In this document: positions 1-9,099 of the stretch, piece after piece
Layout: each line of letters starts with the position of its first letter
Position numbering within the stretch: the stretch's first letter is position 1
Source: Neiella marina
GTDB lineage: Bacteria; Pseudomonadota; Gammaproteobacteria; Enterobacterales; Neiellaceae
Assembly (NCBI RefSeq): GCF_002165625.1
Contig: NZ_NGNS01000002.1
Span: 286,661 to 350,660 of the forward strand
Length of the DNA stretch: 64,000 bases
Direction of reading: 5' to 3'
Notes under the pieces: model-generated
The model's input: only the letters and a program-made list of their open reading frames with translations
The model's database searches: none
What the model was told of the DNA's origin: nothing
Translations under genes and position numbers: made by a program

Positions 1-1
1 T

Positions 2-1258
2 AAAAACGGCAACTTCTACGGCGAAGTGTTGCAAGTTTTGGAAGGCCAACAGCCCGTTGCTGGCGATGTGGCTGAAGTGTTGCAACAGCGCATTGATCGC
101 GTCGGCGAGCTAACCGACGGCATGGCTGATATTCAGCACGGTGATATTGGCGGCATTAACTACAAGCTGGAAAAAATCCGTTTGCGTGAACGTGGTGATG
201 AACTGCGTGATCGACTGACCCAAGAGCGGATTGATGACTACAACGCGCAGCGTGAAGCCCTTCGCACTGAGTACCTTGGCTATGAGAAAGAGCTGTTTGC
301 TCTGCGTGAAGAAACTGAGCGCGATACTGTCGTTATCAAAGATATGCGTGGTGAGTCAGTCCACATCTCAATGAAGTATGTGTTGGATGTCATTTACCCT
401 AACGACATGAGCGTGTTTGCCAAAGCCGGTCACTGGTTCGTGGAAGTGGGTAAATTCATCAGCAGTGAGCCGCGTGAAGCAAACACTGAAGGCGGGGTGT
501 TCCCAGCGATCTTTGGTACCGTCTTCATGGTGATGCTGATGGCAGTGGTGGTGACACCATTTGGTGTGGTCGCTGCGATCTACTTGCACGAATATGCGGG
601 TAAAAATGCCCTCACCAAGATTATTCGTACCGCGGTAATCAACCTAGCTGGTGTGCCATCGATTGTTTACGGCGTATTTGGCTTGGGCTTCTTTGTTTAC
701 GTCATGGGTGGCAGCATCGACCAATTGTTCTACCCGGAAGCGCTACCATCGCCAACATTCGGTACCCCCGGTATGATGTGGTCGGCATTGACGCTGGCAA
801 TTTTGACCCTACCAGTGGTCATCGTATCGACCGAAGAAGGTCTATCGCGAATCCCTTCGACTGTGCGTCAGGGCAGTTTGGCGTTGGGCGCGACTAAGGC
901 TGAAACTCTGTGGCGTATCGTATTGCCGATGGCATCGCCTGCAATTATGACCGGTTTGATTCTGGCGGTTGCTCGTGCTGCTGGTGAAGTTGCGCCGCTG
1001 ATGTTGGTTGGGGTGGTGAAAATGGCGCCGACCCTGCCGGTTGATGGTAACTTCCCGTTTATTCACTTAGACCGTAAGTTTATGCACTTGGGCTTCCACA
1101 TCTATGATGTTGGTTTCCAAAGCCCCAATGTTGAAGCGGCTCGCCCCCTTGTTTACGCCACCTCATTCTTGTTGGTGACCGTTATTGTGGGCTTGAACAT
1201 TACCGCTATTGGCATTCGCAATCACTTGCGTGAAAAATACCGCTCGCTTGAGCACTAA
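2..1258 (+). CDS. pstA: Phosphate ABC transporter permease PstA (5' partial)
   Basis: Inner-membrane permease of the high-affinity phosphate importer PstSCAB. The reading frame is open from the window edge, so the N-terminus lies outside; 418 residues are visible. The first part (about 140 residues) is hydrophilic and charged, as in the long PstA proteins of many marine gammaproteobacteria. A multi-span binding-protein-dependent permease domain follows, including the segment FGVVAAIYLHEYAG and the EAA-type cytoplasmic loop around GSLALGATKAETLWRIVLP. It is followed 30 bases later by pstB. The upstream genes (pstC, probably pstS) should lie left of the window. Identification is by family resemblance and operon context. 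Confidence 0.93.
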   Translation, partial: KNGNFYGEVLQVLEGQQPVAGDVAEVLQQRIDRVGELTDGMADIQHGDIGGINYKLEKIRLRERGDELRDRLTQERIDDYNAQREALRTEYLGYEKELFALREETERDTVVIKDMRGESVHISMKYVLDVIYPNDMSVFAKAGHWFVEVGKFISSEPREANTEGGVFPAIFGTVFMVMLMAVVVTPFGVVAAIYLHEYAGKNALTKIIRTAVINLAGVPSIVYGVFGLGFFVYVMGGSIDQLFYPEALPSPTFGTPGMMWSALTLAILTLPVVIVSTEEGLSRIPSTVRQGSLALGATKAETLWRIVLPMASPAIMTGLILAVARAAGEVAPLMLVGVVKMAPTLPVDGNFPFIHLDRKFMHLGFHIYDVGFQSPNVEAARPLVYATSFLLVTVIVGLNITAIGIRNHLREKYRSLEH

Positions 1259-1288
1259 GAACAGTATTTGATTAGAGGACATCTCCTG

Positions 1289-2104
1289 ATGATCACAGTA
1301 ACACCAACTGGCTCAACAGCGACCCGCGACTTATCGGCGTTGACCGATGCTGAAACTGCGTTGGAAATTAAAAATCTAGATTTGTACTACGGTAGTAAGC
1401 AGGCGTTGTACAACGTCAGCATGAAGATCCCAAAAAACCAAGTGACGGCCTTCATTGGCCCATCTGGTTGCGGCAAATCAACATTGTTGCGCTGCATTAA
1501 TCGTATGAATGATTTAGTGGATATTTGCCGTATTGAAGGCGAGATCTTGCTCCATGGCCAAAACATTTACGACCGTAAGGTCGATGTTGCATCGCTGCGC
1601 CGTGGCGTTGGCATGGTATTCCAGCGACCTAATCCGTTCCCAAAGAGCATCTATGAGAACGTGGTTTATGGTCTGCGCCTTCAGGGTATCAAAGATCGCC
1701 GGGTACTCGATGAAGCGGTAGAACGCTCGTTGCGTGGTGCTGCGCTGTGGGATGAAGTAAAAGACCGTCTTAACGACAATGCTTTTGGTTTATCTGGCGG
1801 TCAGCAGCAACGTTTAGTGATTGCCCGCGCCATTGCGATTGAGCCAGAAGTGTTGTTGTTGGATGAACCAACATCGGCATTGGATCCAATCTCAACACTG
1901 ACCATTGAAGAGCTGATCAATGATTTGAAAAAGCAATTCACGGTTGTCATCGTGACCCACAACATGCAGCAGGCTGCTCGTGTATCTGACCAAACAGCCT
2001 TTATGTATATGGGAGAAATGGTCGAATACTCAGACACCAATACGCTGTTCACCACGCCAGCGAAGAAGAAAACAGAAGACTATATTACTGGTCGTTACGG
2101 TTAA
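1289..2104 (+). CDS. pstB: Phosphate ABC transporter ATP-binding protein PstB
   Basis: Cytoplasmic ATPase (271 residues) that powers phosphate import through PstC/PstA. Visible motifs are Walker A (GPSGCGKST), the ABC signature ([14 protein letters not shown]) and Walker B with its glutamate ([14 protein letters not shown]). The ATG at 1289 is preferred because AGAGGA lies 9 bases upstream; an in-frame TTG at 1268 would add seven residues. It sits between pstA and phoU, the usual order. Length is slightly above the E. coli protein owing to an N-terminal extension of about 15 residues. Confidence 0.96.
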   Translation: MITVTPTGSTATRDLSALTDAETALEIKNLDLYYGSKQALYNVSMKIPKNQVTAFIGPSGCGKSTLLRCINRMNDLVDICRIEGEILLHGQNIYDRKVDVASLRRGVGMVFQRPNPFPKSIYENVVYGLRLQGIKDRRVLDEAVERSLRGAALWDEVKDRLNDNAFGLSGGQQQRLVIARAIAIEPEVLLLDEPTSALDPISTLTIEELINDLKKQFTVVIVTHNMQQAARVSDQTAFMYMGEMVEYSDTNTLFTTPAKKKTEDYITGRYG

Positions 2105-2139
2105 GCATTGTCATTGCTTTGCAGAATAGAGGAATTACC

Positions 2140-2853
2140 GTGGATACAGGTCATTTAAACAAACACATTTCTGGCCAATTTAACGAAGAGCTGGAAAATG
2201 TTCGTAGCCAGATTCTGGCGATGGGCGGTTTGGTCGAACAGCAATTGATGGATGTATTGGCTGCCGCTCGTGACAAGGACAATGATTTAGCCCATGAAGT
2301 TATTAACAATGACGTCAAGGTCAATAACTTCGAAATGGAAATCGATCAGGAATGCACTCGGATTATTGCTAAGCGTCAACCGACTGCAAGCGATTTACGC
2401 CTGATGATGACTATTGTCAAAACCATTACCGATTTAGAACGTATCGGCGACTTGGCTGAATCAATCGCTAAGGCGTTGCTTCGCAACGATAGCAAAGCGC
2501 CCGACGTGGTGAAGTTCAACCTTGAAGCAATGGGTGAGCAAATTGTCAAAATGCTGCGTGAGGTCCTTGATGCATTTGCTCGAATGGATGTTAAAGCGGC
2601 ATGGAAAGTTCATTTGCATGACAAGAAGATTGACTCCTTGCATGAAGGAATCGTCCGCCAATCATTGACTTACATGATGGGGGATTCTCGCTCAATTCCA
2701 GAAATGTTGGATTTGATGTCGATTAGCCGCTCGTTAGAGCGCGTCGGTGATCACTGTACAAACATTGCTGAGTACGTGGTTTACAATGTCACGGGTAAGG
2801 ATATTCGCCATACGTCGGCGGCCGATATCGAAGCGATTATTGACGACCAATAG
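2140..2853 (+). CDS. phoU: Phosphate-signalling regulator PhoU
   Basis: Cytoplasmic helical-bundle protein (237 residues) that links the Pst transporter to the PhoR/PhoB two-component system and restrains Pho signalling when phosphate is ample. The GTG at 2140 is chosen because AGAGGA lies 6 bases upstream and the resulting start, ending in LNKHISGQFNEEL, matches the E. coli N-terminus. Two PhoU repeats are visible, each with the E/DxxxD metal-binding pattern (for example DLERIGDLAESIAKA and SLERVGDHCTNIAEY). It is the last gene of the pst operon and ends at a hairpin terminator. Confidence 0.96.
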   Translation: MDTGHLNKHISGQFNEELENVRSQILAMGGLVEQQLMDVLAAARDKDNDLAHEVINNDVKVNNFEMEIDQECTRIIAKRQPTASDLRLMMTIVKTITDLERIGDLAESIAKALLRNDSKAPDVVKFNLEAMGEQIVKMLREVLDAFARMDVKAAWKVHLHDKKIDSLHEGIVRQSLTYMMGDSRSIPEMLDLMSISRSLERVGDHCTNIAEYVVYNVTGKDIRHTSAADIEAIIDDQ

Positions 2854-2870
2854 GCAGTTGTTTATGTCGG

Positions 2871-2897
2871 AAAAACCCTGCAATGCAGGGCTTTTTT
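2871..2897. terminator. Bidirectional terminator between phoU and ppk2
   Basis: A six-base-pair stem CCCTGC/GCAGGG with an AAT loop is flanked by five A on the left and a T-run on the right. It can therefore end both phoU (plus) and ppk2 (minus), which converge here. Confidence 0.85.
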
Positions 2898-2912
2898 GTC
2901 GCCAAATTTCAA

Positions 2913-3716
2913 TCAAAAAACATCAGGGACTATGGTTTGATCACTATGAGGTGCTCTGACGTAGCCACTTTTATCGATCTTCGGTAGCTTAATGGTGTCG
3001 TATTTGATCTTTTTGTATGGGATTTGCTGAATAAAGTGGCTGATGCAATTGAGCCGGAGTCGGCGTTTATCGTCCGACTGCACCACGAACCAAGGTGATT
3101 GCTTGGTGTCTGTGTATTTAAACATGTCGTCCTTGGCGGCGGAGTATTCTGCCCATTTTGCTCGTGATTCAAGATCCATTGGCGAGAACTTCCAGCGCTT
3201 GATTGGGTTTTTGATTCGCTCTTGAAAGCGCTTCTCTTGTTCCTCATCAGAAACCGAGAACCAATACTTGATCAGGACAATGCCACTGCGGGTCAACATG
3301 CGTTCAAATTCTGGACATGAACGCATGAACTCATCGTATTCTTCATCGGAGCAAAAGCCCATGACTCGTTCTACTCCAGCTCTGTTGTACCAAGAACGGT
3401 CAAACAATACGATTTCGCCTGCCGCAGGCAGATGCTGGACATAGCGTTGGAAATACCACTGCGAACGTTCGCGTTCGGTTGGTACACCCAGAGCGACGAC
3501 ACGACAAACCCGTGGGTTGAGTTTTTCGGTGATGCGCTTGATAGTGCCGCCTTTACCGGAAGCGTCTCGTCCCTCGAAGATCACCGCGACTTTCAATCCT
3601 TGTGTTTTCACCCATTCTTGCAAATGAACCAGTTCAACTTGTAATCGCGCTAGCTCGTCTTCGTATTTTTTCTTGTCCAACTTGGGGAGCTGCTTTTGCT
3701 TCTTATCGCCTTCCAT
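2913..3716 (-). CDS. ppk2: Polyphosphate kinase 2 (PPK2 family)
   Basis: Cytoplasmic enzyme (267 residues) transferring phosphate between polyphosphate and nucleotides; most PPK2 proteins favour making NTP/NDP from polyP. Walker A is GRDASGKGG (residues 49-57), and the family lid/Walker B region is FDRSWYNRAGVERVMGF. Length and single-domain layout fit class I PPK2. GAGGT upstream of the ATG supports the start. It is convergent with pstAB-phoU, so phosphate uptake and polyphosphate metabolism are neighbours. The preferred direction of the reaction and the nucleotide cannot be read from sequence alone. Confidence 0.93.
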   Translation of the reverse strand: MEGDKKQKQLPKLDKKKYEDELARLQVELVHLQEWVKTQGLKVAVIFEGRDASGKGGTIKRITEKLNPRVCRVVALGVPTERERSQWYFQRYVQHLPAAGEIVLFDRSWYNRAGVERVMGFCSDEEYDEFMRSCPEFERMLTRSGIVLIKYWFSVSDEEQEKRFQERIKNPIKRWKFSPMDLESRAKWAEYSAAKDDMFKYTDTKQSPWFVVQSDDKRRLRLNCISHFIQQIPYKKIKYDTIKLPKIDKSGYVRAPHSDQTIVPDVF

Positions 3717-4345
3717 TTGCTACCTCTTTGCGCCAATAAAAACTTGTTTATTCACTATAGCCTTAAGCTGAAAGTAGTGAGAACTCTTGTCATCATGCTG
3801 TCGGGAGCGGCAAAAAAAAACTTCTTTTGTAAAATTTCACATGTGTAAATGCGCAAAATCTAAACTGTAATTGGTGTTTTAGAGTTAAAGCTCAAAAAAT
3901 GATTAGTTTCGCTCTGAAAATCTTTTATGCCAACAAATCTAGAGACTTATTCTATTAACCCGGCTCAGCTATGAACCTCTTTCGTGCCAAAGCATTGTTT
4001 GAATAGCTTTCTGAGTAAGACAATTCGTGTAGTAAAATTACGTAAATAAATTTAATTTCGATCAAATGCTTGTCAGACCGAAACCTACCATTTATAACCA
4101 AAATAACTCGTTAATGAGGTGGATTACTCACTTGATTTAATTCTATGTGAGTGAAAATAAATAAAAAAATTCATCTTAAAAAGTTTTTCTGAGTGATTTT
4201 TATTCGACTAATGGCTAATGGAAAGAACTCAAAAACTAAACGAGATTGTAGTTGCAAGATTACAAATGTTTTGACGCGACGCTAAATACAAACTGCCTGA
4301 ACGCCCAAGCAAGAGGCGTGTATAAAACCGAGAAGAGGACGCACC
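3717..4345. other. AT-rich divergent intergenic region ppk2/aceA
   Basis: About 630 bases without a supportable gene. It must carry the promoters of ppk2 (leftward) and aceA (rightward). On the minus strand TATAGT (3754-3759) could be a ppk2 -10 element. A Pho-box-like direct repeat lies at 3787-3804, and an inverted repeat with ACTCAC/GTGAGT arms lies in the aceA half. The region is strongly AT-rich near 4130-4200. I see no RNA gene here. Confidence 0.5.
3787..3804 (+). promoter_or_regulatory. Possible Pho box
   Basis: Two seven-base half-sites, TTGTCAT and CTGTCGG, are separated by four bases, matching the direct-repeat layout of PhoB boxes (CTGTCAT-N4-CTGTCAT) at 11 of 14 half-site positions. 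It is about 70 bases upstream of the ppk2 start but reads on the opposite strand, which weakens the case. Confidence 0.3.
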
Positions 4346-5653
4346 ATGTCTTTAACACGTGAACAACAAATAGCTGCGATTGAACAAGACTGGCTCACCA
4401 ACCCACGCTGGAAGGGCGTGACGCGAACGTACAGCGCTGAAGATGTGGTTAACTTGCGCGGTTCGTTTGTGCCAAGAAATGACTTGGCTCAGCGCGGAGC
4501 AGATAAGCTTTGGCAACTGATCAACGGCGATGCCAAAAAAGGCTATGTCAACTGCTTGGGAGCTTTGACTGGCGGTCAAGCCGTACAGCAAGCCAAAGCA
4601 GGGATCGAAGCCATCTATTTATCAGGGTGGCAAGTTGCTGCCGATGCCAATCTAGCGTCGAGCATGTACCCAGACCAGTCACTTTATCCTGCCAATTCAG
4701 TACCAGCGGTCGTTGAGCGGATTAACAACTCGTTTGCTCGAGCCGATCAGATTCAATGGTCTAATGGCCAAAACCCAGAAACTGGCATTGATTACTTCCT
4801 CCCGATCGTTGCCGATGCAGAAGCCGGGTTTGGCGGGGTTCTCAATGCCTATGAATTGATGAAAAACATGGTCAATGCCGGTGCTGCTGGCGTGCACTTT
4901 GAAGATCAGCTGGCGTCGGTGAAAAAGTGCGGCCACATGGGTGGTAAGGTATTGGTGCCAACCAAAGAGGCCGTGCAAAAACTCATTTCAGCTCGACTTG
5001 CCGCTGATGTCGCTGGAACGACAACCTTAGTTATCGCAAGAACCGATGCCAATGCGGCGGACTTGTTGACCTCTGACTCTGACCCCTATGATCAGGAGTT
5101 TATTACCGGTGAACGCACCAGCGAAGGTTTCTATCGAGTGACGCCAGGCATTGATCAAGCTATCTCGCGGGGCCTAGCATATGCACCCTACGCCGATATG
5201 GTGTGGTGTGAGACTGCAACGCCGTGTTTGCAAGAGGCGAAGAAATTTGCTGAAGCGATTAAAGCGAAATACCCCGACCAAATCCTAGCTTACAACTGCT
5301 CGCCGTCATTCAACTGGCGGAAAAATTTGGATGACACCACCATTGCCAAATTCCAGCAAGAGTTGTCGGATATGGGGTACAAGTACCAATTCATTACACT
5401 AGCTGGCATTCACAACATGTGGTTTAACATGTTTGAGTTAGCGCATGCGTATGCGCAAGGTGAAGGTATGCGCCATTATGTTGAAATGGTACAAGAGCCC
5501 GAGTTCGCTGCAGCCAATAAGGGGTATACCTTCGTGGCCCACCAGCAAGAAGTGGGGACCGGCTACTTTGACAAGGTCACTAACATAATTCAGGGCGGCC
5601 AGTCGTCGGTGACGGCGCTTACTGGCAGCACTGAAGAGGCTCAGTTTAGCTGA
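4346..5653 (+). CDS. aceA: Isocitrate lyase
   Basis: Glyoxylate-shunt enzyme (435 residues) splitting isocitrate into glyoxylate and succinate, needed for growth on acetate and fatty acids. The catalytic motif KKCGHMGGK is present with the active-site cysteine at residue 195, the same position as in E. coli. The metal-binding acidic residues around [10 protein letters not shown] are also visible. AAGAGGA precedes the ATG. No malate synthase or AceK is adjacent, so the gene is monocistronic here, with its own long upstream region and its own terminator. Confidence 0.97.
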   Translation: MSLTREQQIAAIEQDWLTNPRWKGVTRTYSAEDVVNLRGSFVPRNDLAQRGADKLWQLINGDAKKGYVNCLGALTGGQAVQQAKAGIEAIYLSGWQVAADANLASSMYPDQSLYPANSVPAVVERINNSFARADQIQWSNGQNPETGIDYFLPIVADAEAGFGGVLNAYELMKNMVNAGAAGVHFEDQLASVKKCGHMGGKVLVPTKEAVQKLISARLAADVAGTTTLVIARTDANAADLLTSDSDPYDQEFITGERTSEGFYRVTPGIDQAISRGLAYAPYADMVWCETATPCLQEAKKFAEAIKAKYPDQILAYNCSPSFNWRKNLDDTTIAKFQQELSDMGYKYQFITLAGIHNMWFNMFELAHAYAQGEGMRHYVEMVQEPEFAAANKGYTFVAHQQEVGTGYFDKVTNIIQGGQSSVTALTGSTEEAQFS

Positions 5654-5725
5654 GCCATCGCGTTCTGGTGATTGCAGCTAGGTGCTTTGCTATTGCTGCA
5701 ATCAACGGATCACCTCGTGCACTTT

Positions 5726-5752
5726 GGGTGACCATACGGTCACCCTTTTTTG
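5726..5752 (+). terminator. aceA terminator
   Basis: Perfect eight-base-pair stem GGGTGACC/GGTCACCC with a four-base loop, followed by six T. It directly abuts the stop codon of the convergent acpH gene. There is no T-run in the opposite direction, so it serves aceA. Confidence 0.88.
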
Positions 5753-6346
5753 TTAGTTGGCTGTTTGACAATCCAACCAGGTTGTCAGCTGTGTCATCAA
5801 TTCAGGGTAGTCTTGAGTGATTGCTCGTTCTAGCTCTGGTCGGCAATACTGCAAACAAAGTGCACCGATGTCTGCTAAATCGACTTGCCGTTTAAGGCGC
5901 AAACTGATTCTGTTTAGCGCGTATAACACCTGTTCTTCACTCTGGTAATGACAGAGCCAATTGCCTTCGCTCATCGCCGCTCTCACCTTTTCGTAGCGGG
6001 GAGCCATGTGTGGCAGCGGTGTGAGTTGCTGGTAGATGCAGTGGGCAAATGTAGTGAGTGGCGTCGAACAAAATTCGCTCCAGTGCTGACTCAGTTTATG
6101 ATCAAGCAGCATGTCGGTAACAATGCCCAGGTAACGGCGCTGGCCTTGTTTAAACTTTGGACGTATTGATGCTAAATACGGCATTCGATCGCTGTAGGCA
6201 TCGACTTTTCGATGCAACAAAATGCCCAATTGCACGTCAGGTGAGAAGTGCAGGTACTGGTTACCACGGACAAAGTCACCCAGCAAAGCGCCCGTTATGC
6301 TGGTTTGAGTTGCACTGGCAATATGAAAGTGGGCAAGAAAATTCAA
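5753..6346 (-). CDS. acpH: Acyl carrier protein phosphodiesterase AcpH
   Basis: Predicted to remove the 4'-phosphopantetheine arm from acyl carrier protein, giving apo-ACP (197 residues; the E. coli protein has 193). The N-terminal MNFLAHFHIA and the GALLGDFVRG and ILLHRKVDAYSD segments are characteristic of the family. In E. coli acpH is divergently adjacent to queA. Here the same orientation is kept, but a small gene, a CBS protein and a protease gene lie between them. Confidence 0.9.
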   Translation of the reverse strand: MNFLAHFHIASATQTSITGALLGDFVRGNQYLHFSPDVQLGILLHRKVDAYSDRMPYLASIRPKFKQGQRRYLGIVTDMLLDHKLSQHWSEFCSTPLTTFAHCIYQQLTPLPHMAPRYEKVRAAMSEGNWLCHYQSEEQVLYALNRISLRLKRQVDLADIGALCLQYCRPELERAITQDYPELMTQLTTWLDCQTAN

Positions 6347-6408
6347 TCGATGGTCATATTGGTTGCGGCCGATGATTAATCATACTGCTATGGCAACCAG
6401 AATAAAGC

Positions 6409-6438
6409 CAAAAAAAAGCCCGCTACTTTTGAGCGGGC
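6409..6438 (-). terminator. Terminator of the 39-codon gene
   Basis: On the minus strand a seven-base-pair stem GCCCGCT/AGCGGGC with a seven-base loop is followed by eight T. It lies about 90 bases downstream of the small ORF at 6526-6645 and upstream of acpH, insulating the two. Confidence 0.9.
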
Positions 6439-6525
6439 AAACCAGAAAAGGCTTCAATAACGTGATTCAGCGAATCAATTGGGGGGAAAAGGCGCGTCGG
6501 CGAGGTGGTCACCAACGTCGCACAT

Positions 6526-6645
6526 TTACTTGTTGTAAGCGAAGTTGTATCGCTTAGTAGCAGGTGCCAAAGTTGTTGGCTCTTCAGCTGCAGAAATCTG
6601 GTCGCCGGAGAGCACTTTGCTGAAAATATCAATCAAAGGTTGCAT
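6526..6645 (-). CDS. Small protein of unknown function (39 aa)
   Basis: A 39-codon frame too short for usual gene calling but with a full set of expression signals. GGAGG lies 9 bases before the ATG, a near-consensus promoter lies at 6691-6719, and a strong intrinsic terminator lies at 6409-6438. The product begins with an amphipathic segment (MQPLIDIFSKVLSGD), has an AEEPTT acidic middle and ends with a basic/aromatic tail (KRYNFAYNK). No membrane segment or signal peptide is visible. I do not recognise a family. The unit could be a short protein gene or the mRNA of a small regulatory RNA that also encodes a peptide. Confidence 0.62.
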   Translation of the reverse strand: MQPLIDIFSKVLSGDQISAAEEPTTLAPATKRYNFAYNK

Positions 6646-6690
6646 GGTTTGTGTCCTCCAAAGAACTGTGTTCTCGTTTCGTTGATGGGA

Positions 6691-6719
6691 ATAATAGTGT
6701 GACATTCATCACGCGTCAA
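6691..6719 (-). promoter_or_regulatory. Sigma-70 promoter with overlapping CRP-like site
   Basis: Read on the minus strand: -35 TTGACG, exactly 17 bases, -10 TATTAT, about 46 bases before the ATG of the 39-codon gene. The spacer contains TGTGA-N6-TCACG on the plus strand (6698-6713), which matches 9 of 10 positions of the CRP half-site pair. A regulator bound there would be expected to block the promoter. Confidence 0.75.
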
Positions 6720-6771
6720 ACTTTTTTTGTAATTAAATTACTTAAAATTGTGAGGTGGGGGCTTTAAACGC

Positions 6772-6801
6772 AAAAAAGAGTGATGCTATTCACTCTTTTT
6801 T
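6772..6801. terminator. Terminator of the CBS-domain gene
   Basis: GAGTGA/TCACTC stem with a six-base loop, flanked by six A and six T, so it can work in both directions. It lies about 25 bases downstream of the minus-strand CBS gene. Confidence 0.8.
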
Positions 6802-6826
6802 GGTTGTTTTTGTTGGAATTTTACGG

Positions 6827-7255
6827 TTAGAGCTCGTCGATGGGGTCTGGCACAACATTTTCTGCCATTGTCATTAACTGGATGGCAACCTCCACAAAAT
6901 CGGAGCCGGTCACCATGCCAACTAGCTTGCCATTGTCGACCACGGGCAAGCAGCCAAAGCGCTGTCGCTTAAGCAGGCGTGCGGCTTGAACAACACCTGT
7001 TTTGGAGCTGATGGTATAAGGATGATCTGTCATAATGGATGATACAGGCGCAGAGTCTTGCTCGTTGGCATCCATCCCTCCGTGGCTAAGCACATCACGT
7101 TGACTAATGATTCCGAGTAGTTGTTGATCAGAGTCGACGACGGGAATATGGCGAATCGGGTGCTCCGACATAAGGTGTTTTGCGTTAGATAGCAAAGCGT
7201 CGGGGCCTAGGGTAAATAACTCGGTGTTCATGATTTCATCAACCTGCATTGTCAT
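6827..7255 (-). CDS. Two-CBS-domain protein
   Basis: Stand-alone tandem CBS pair (142 residues), a cytoplasmic module that usually binds adenine nucleotides and acts as an energy or redox sensor. The first CBS covers about residues 5-62 (MSEHPIRHIPVVD...GIISQRDVL) and the second about 74-130 (RFGCLPVVDNGKLVGMVTGSDFVE). AGGAGA lies seven bases before the ATG. There is no catalytic domain and no partner gene next to it, so the target is unknown. It is monocistronic with its own terminator. Confidence 0.85.
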   Translation of the reverse strand: MTMQVDEIMNTELFTLGPDALLSNAKHLMSEHPIRHIPVVDSDQQLLGIISQRDVLSHGGMDANEQDSAPVSSIMTDHPYTISSKTGVVQAARLLKRQRFGCLPVVDNGKLVGMVTGSDFVEVAIQLMTMAENVVPDPIDEL

Positions 7256-7370
7256 GAGCTTTCTCCTAGTTGACCGTTACACCTCAAGACTATGACTCCG
7301 CACAGAGGCAAAGTTTGATTTACTGCAATAAAGCTTCCGATACTCCGGTCAAACCAGGAGCAATAGTAAG

Positions 7371-8996
7371 ATGTGTAAAGGCGATCAAAAAATGAATCTC
7401 AGCATGACTTTAAAAGCGGCATGTCTATCTGTTTGCTTTTCTTTTGGCGCCTCGGCTCAGCAGCCATTAGACACGACGACCAAGATTATCGGTGGTGAGG
7501 CTGCTGATATTGGTCCTTATGGGTGGATGGCTTCAGTACAATTCATTGGCAATGATGGTCAGTTTATCGATCAATCCCAACACTTCTGCGGCGGCTTGCA
7601 AATCAATGACGACTGGGTGTTAACCGCTGCCCATTGCCTTACCTCGTTTGGTTTGGCTCCCGCAGATCTTGCTGTGGCAGTAGGAGTTGAGCAGCTTAAT
7701 GCTGTGAATCGTTCGAATCTAAAACGCGTCGAGCAGTTCATCGTGCATCCGCAATACGATGAACAGAGCAATGACAATGACGTTGCTCTCATCAAGTTAC
7801 TGCAATCAAATCCGTTAGCAGAGTATCCAGAGTTGGCGACTGCTGCTGAGACATCTGGGTTGGTAAATGGCGACGATTTGCTAGTCCTGGGGTGGGGCGA
7901 TACCGAGGACGAAGAGTCTCCAGTCAACCAGTTGATGCAAGCTTTGGTGGCTTATGTTGCTCCTCAACAATGTCGAAATGAATTTAACCGCACAGGAGTC
8001 AGTGTCACAGACAACATGCTCTGTGCCGGCGGCAACAATAGCGCAGATACTTGTTTTGGCGACAGTGGAGGACCACTACTAAACCAAGATAACCATGTTT
8101 TTGGCATTACTAGTTGGGGCATTGAATGCGCCGGGCGTTTTCCTTCTGGCTATGCGCGAGTAGCCAGTTTTTTGCCATGGATTGATGAAACAACGGCGGG
8201 TCTTGTGACGACAACGCCATTGTATTTTGGCTTGCTGCCAATTGGCCAGTCGACAATACAAACGGTACTGATTACCAATCAGTCGACGGTCACGCCCATT
8301 GATATTGGTTCAGCTAGCGTGGCAGGTAACTCCTATTCCATTATTACTGACGATTGCTCAAATCAAACATTGCCAGCGCAGCAGCAGTGCGCACTAGAAA
8401 TCGAGTTTGAAGCACGTAGCCTTAACTCCACTGCCGGAGTGATTAACTTTGCAACGTCCAGAGAGCCGATTGAAATTGATTTGGTGGCTGATGTCGCCGC
8501 TGAGGTGAATTTTGGTAGTGAAGCAGTGCCATCTTCTTTGGCGACCTTCGCTTTTGGCCAAAGCCAATTCGAGCAACAAGGCGCCGAGTTACTCGCATCT
8601 CTGGCAGCGGTTGCTCAAGATGAAACAGATTTATTGATTCAGTTTGCTGAAGCGGGGCAGGTATCGTTTGACGTTTCTTTCAGCAACGACGAAGGCCAAA
8701 GCCTTTGGATTAGCGAACTTGATGGCGATGTTATTGCTATTTTTTCTTCTCCAAACGGCAACTTCGACTACCAAGTCTCTGCTGGTGATACCTTGCTCAT
8801 CAACTACACGGTTACCGAAGTAGGAACCGCCACTATTAGTGAAATTGAATTTGAACCAGAGCAACAGCCGCCTGCCGATGTATGTTGTACTAACGATGTC
8901 ATTACCCCATCAGGAGGCGGCGGAGGATTTGGCGAGTTTGCCATCATGGCGTTAGTCGGTTTGTTGGTCGCGCGGCGTTACCGGATCAGGCGGTAA
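7371..8996 (+). CDS. Secreted trypsin-like serine protease with GlyGly-CTERM
   Basis: S1-family protease precursor (541 residues). A signal peptide ends near ASAQQ, and the mature chymotrypsin-fold N-terminus is IIGG (residues 39-42). The catalytic triad is H88 (TAAHC), D137 (DNDVAL) and S232 (GDSGGP). D226 sits at the S1-pocket position, predicting cleavage after Arg/Lys. A beta-rich domain follows (about 280-375), then a second extracellular domain (about 375-495). The C-terminus has a Gly-rich stretch, a hydrophobic helix and an Arg-rich end, the GlyGly-CTERM signal processed by rhombosortase after type II secretion. An in-frame ATG at 7392 is an alternative start. Confidence 0.92.
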   Translation: MCKGDQKMNLSMTLKAACLSVCFSFGASAQQPLDTTTKIIGGEAADIGPYGWMASVQFIGNDGQFIDQSQHFCGGLQINDDWVLTAAHCLTSFGLAPADLAVAVGVEQLNAVNRSNLKRVEQFIVHPQYDEQSNDNDVALIKLLQSNPLAEYPELATAAETSGLVNGDDLLVLGWGDTEDEESPVNQLMQALVAYVAPQQCRNEFNRTGVSVTDNMLCAGGNNSADTCFGDSGGPLLNQDNHVFGITSWGIECAGRFPSGYARVASFLPWIDETTAGLVTTTPLYFGLLPIGQSTIQTVLITNQSTVTPIDIGSASVAGNSYSIITDDCSNQTLPAQQQCALEIEFEARSLNSTAGVINFATSREPIEIDLVADVAAEVNFGSEAVPSSLATFAFGQSQFEQQGAELLASLAAVAQDETDLLIQFAEAGQVSFDVSFSNDEGQSLWISELDGDVIAIFSSPNGNFDYQVSAGDTLLINYTVTEVGTATISEIEFEPEQQPPADVCCTNDVITPSGGGGGFGEFAIMALVGLLVARRYRIRR

Positions 8997-9099
8997 AAGC
9001 CGCTTCAGTTGGGTAATTACTTGATCCCTTACCTGTGGCACTCTAGACTAGCCGCCGCTTAAATTCCGCCCATTGACCAAGACAACACCGGAGCATCGG

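Noticed and set aside
3717..4345. A hidden gene in the ppk2-aceA gap
   Set aside because: All frames are broken by stops and no ribosome-binding site plus coding-like frame could be found.
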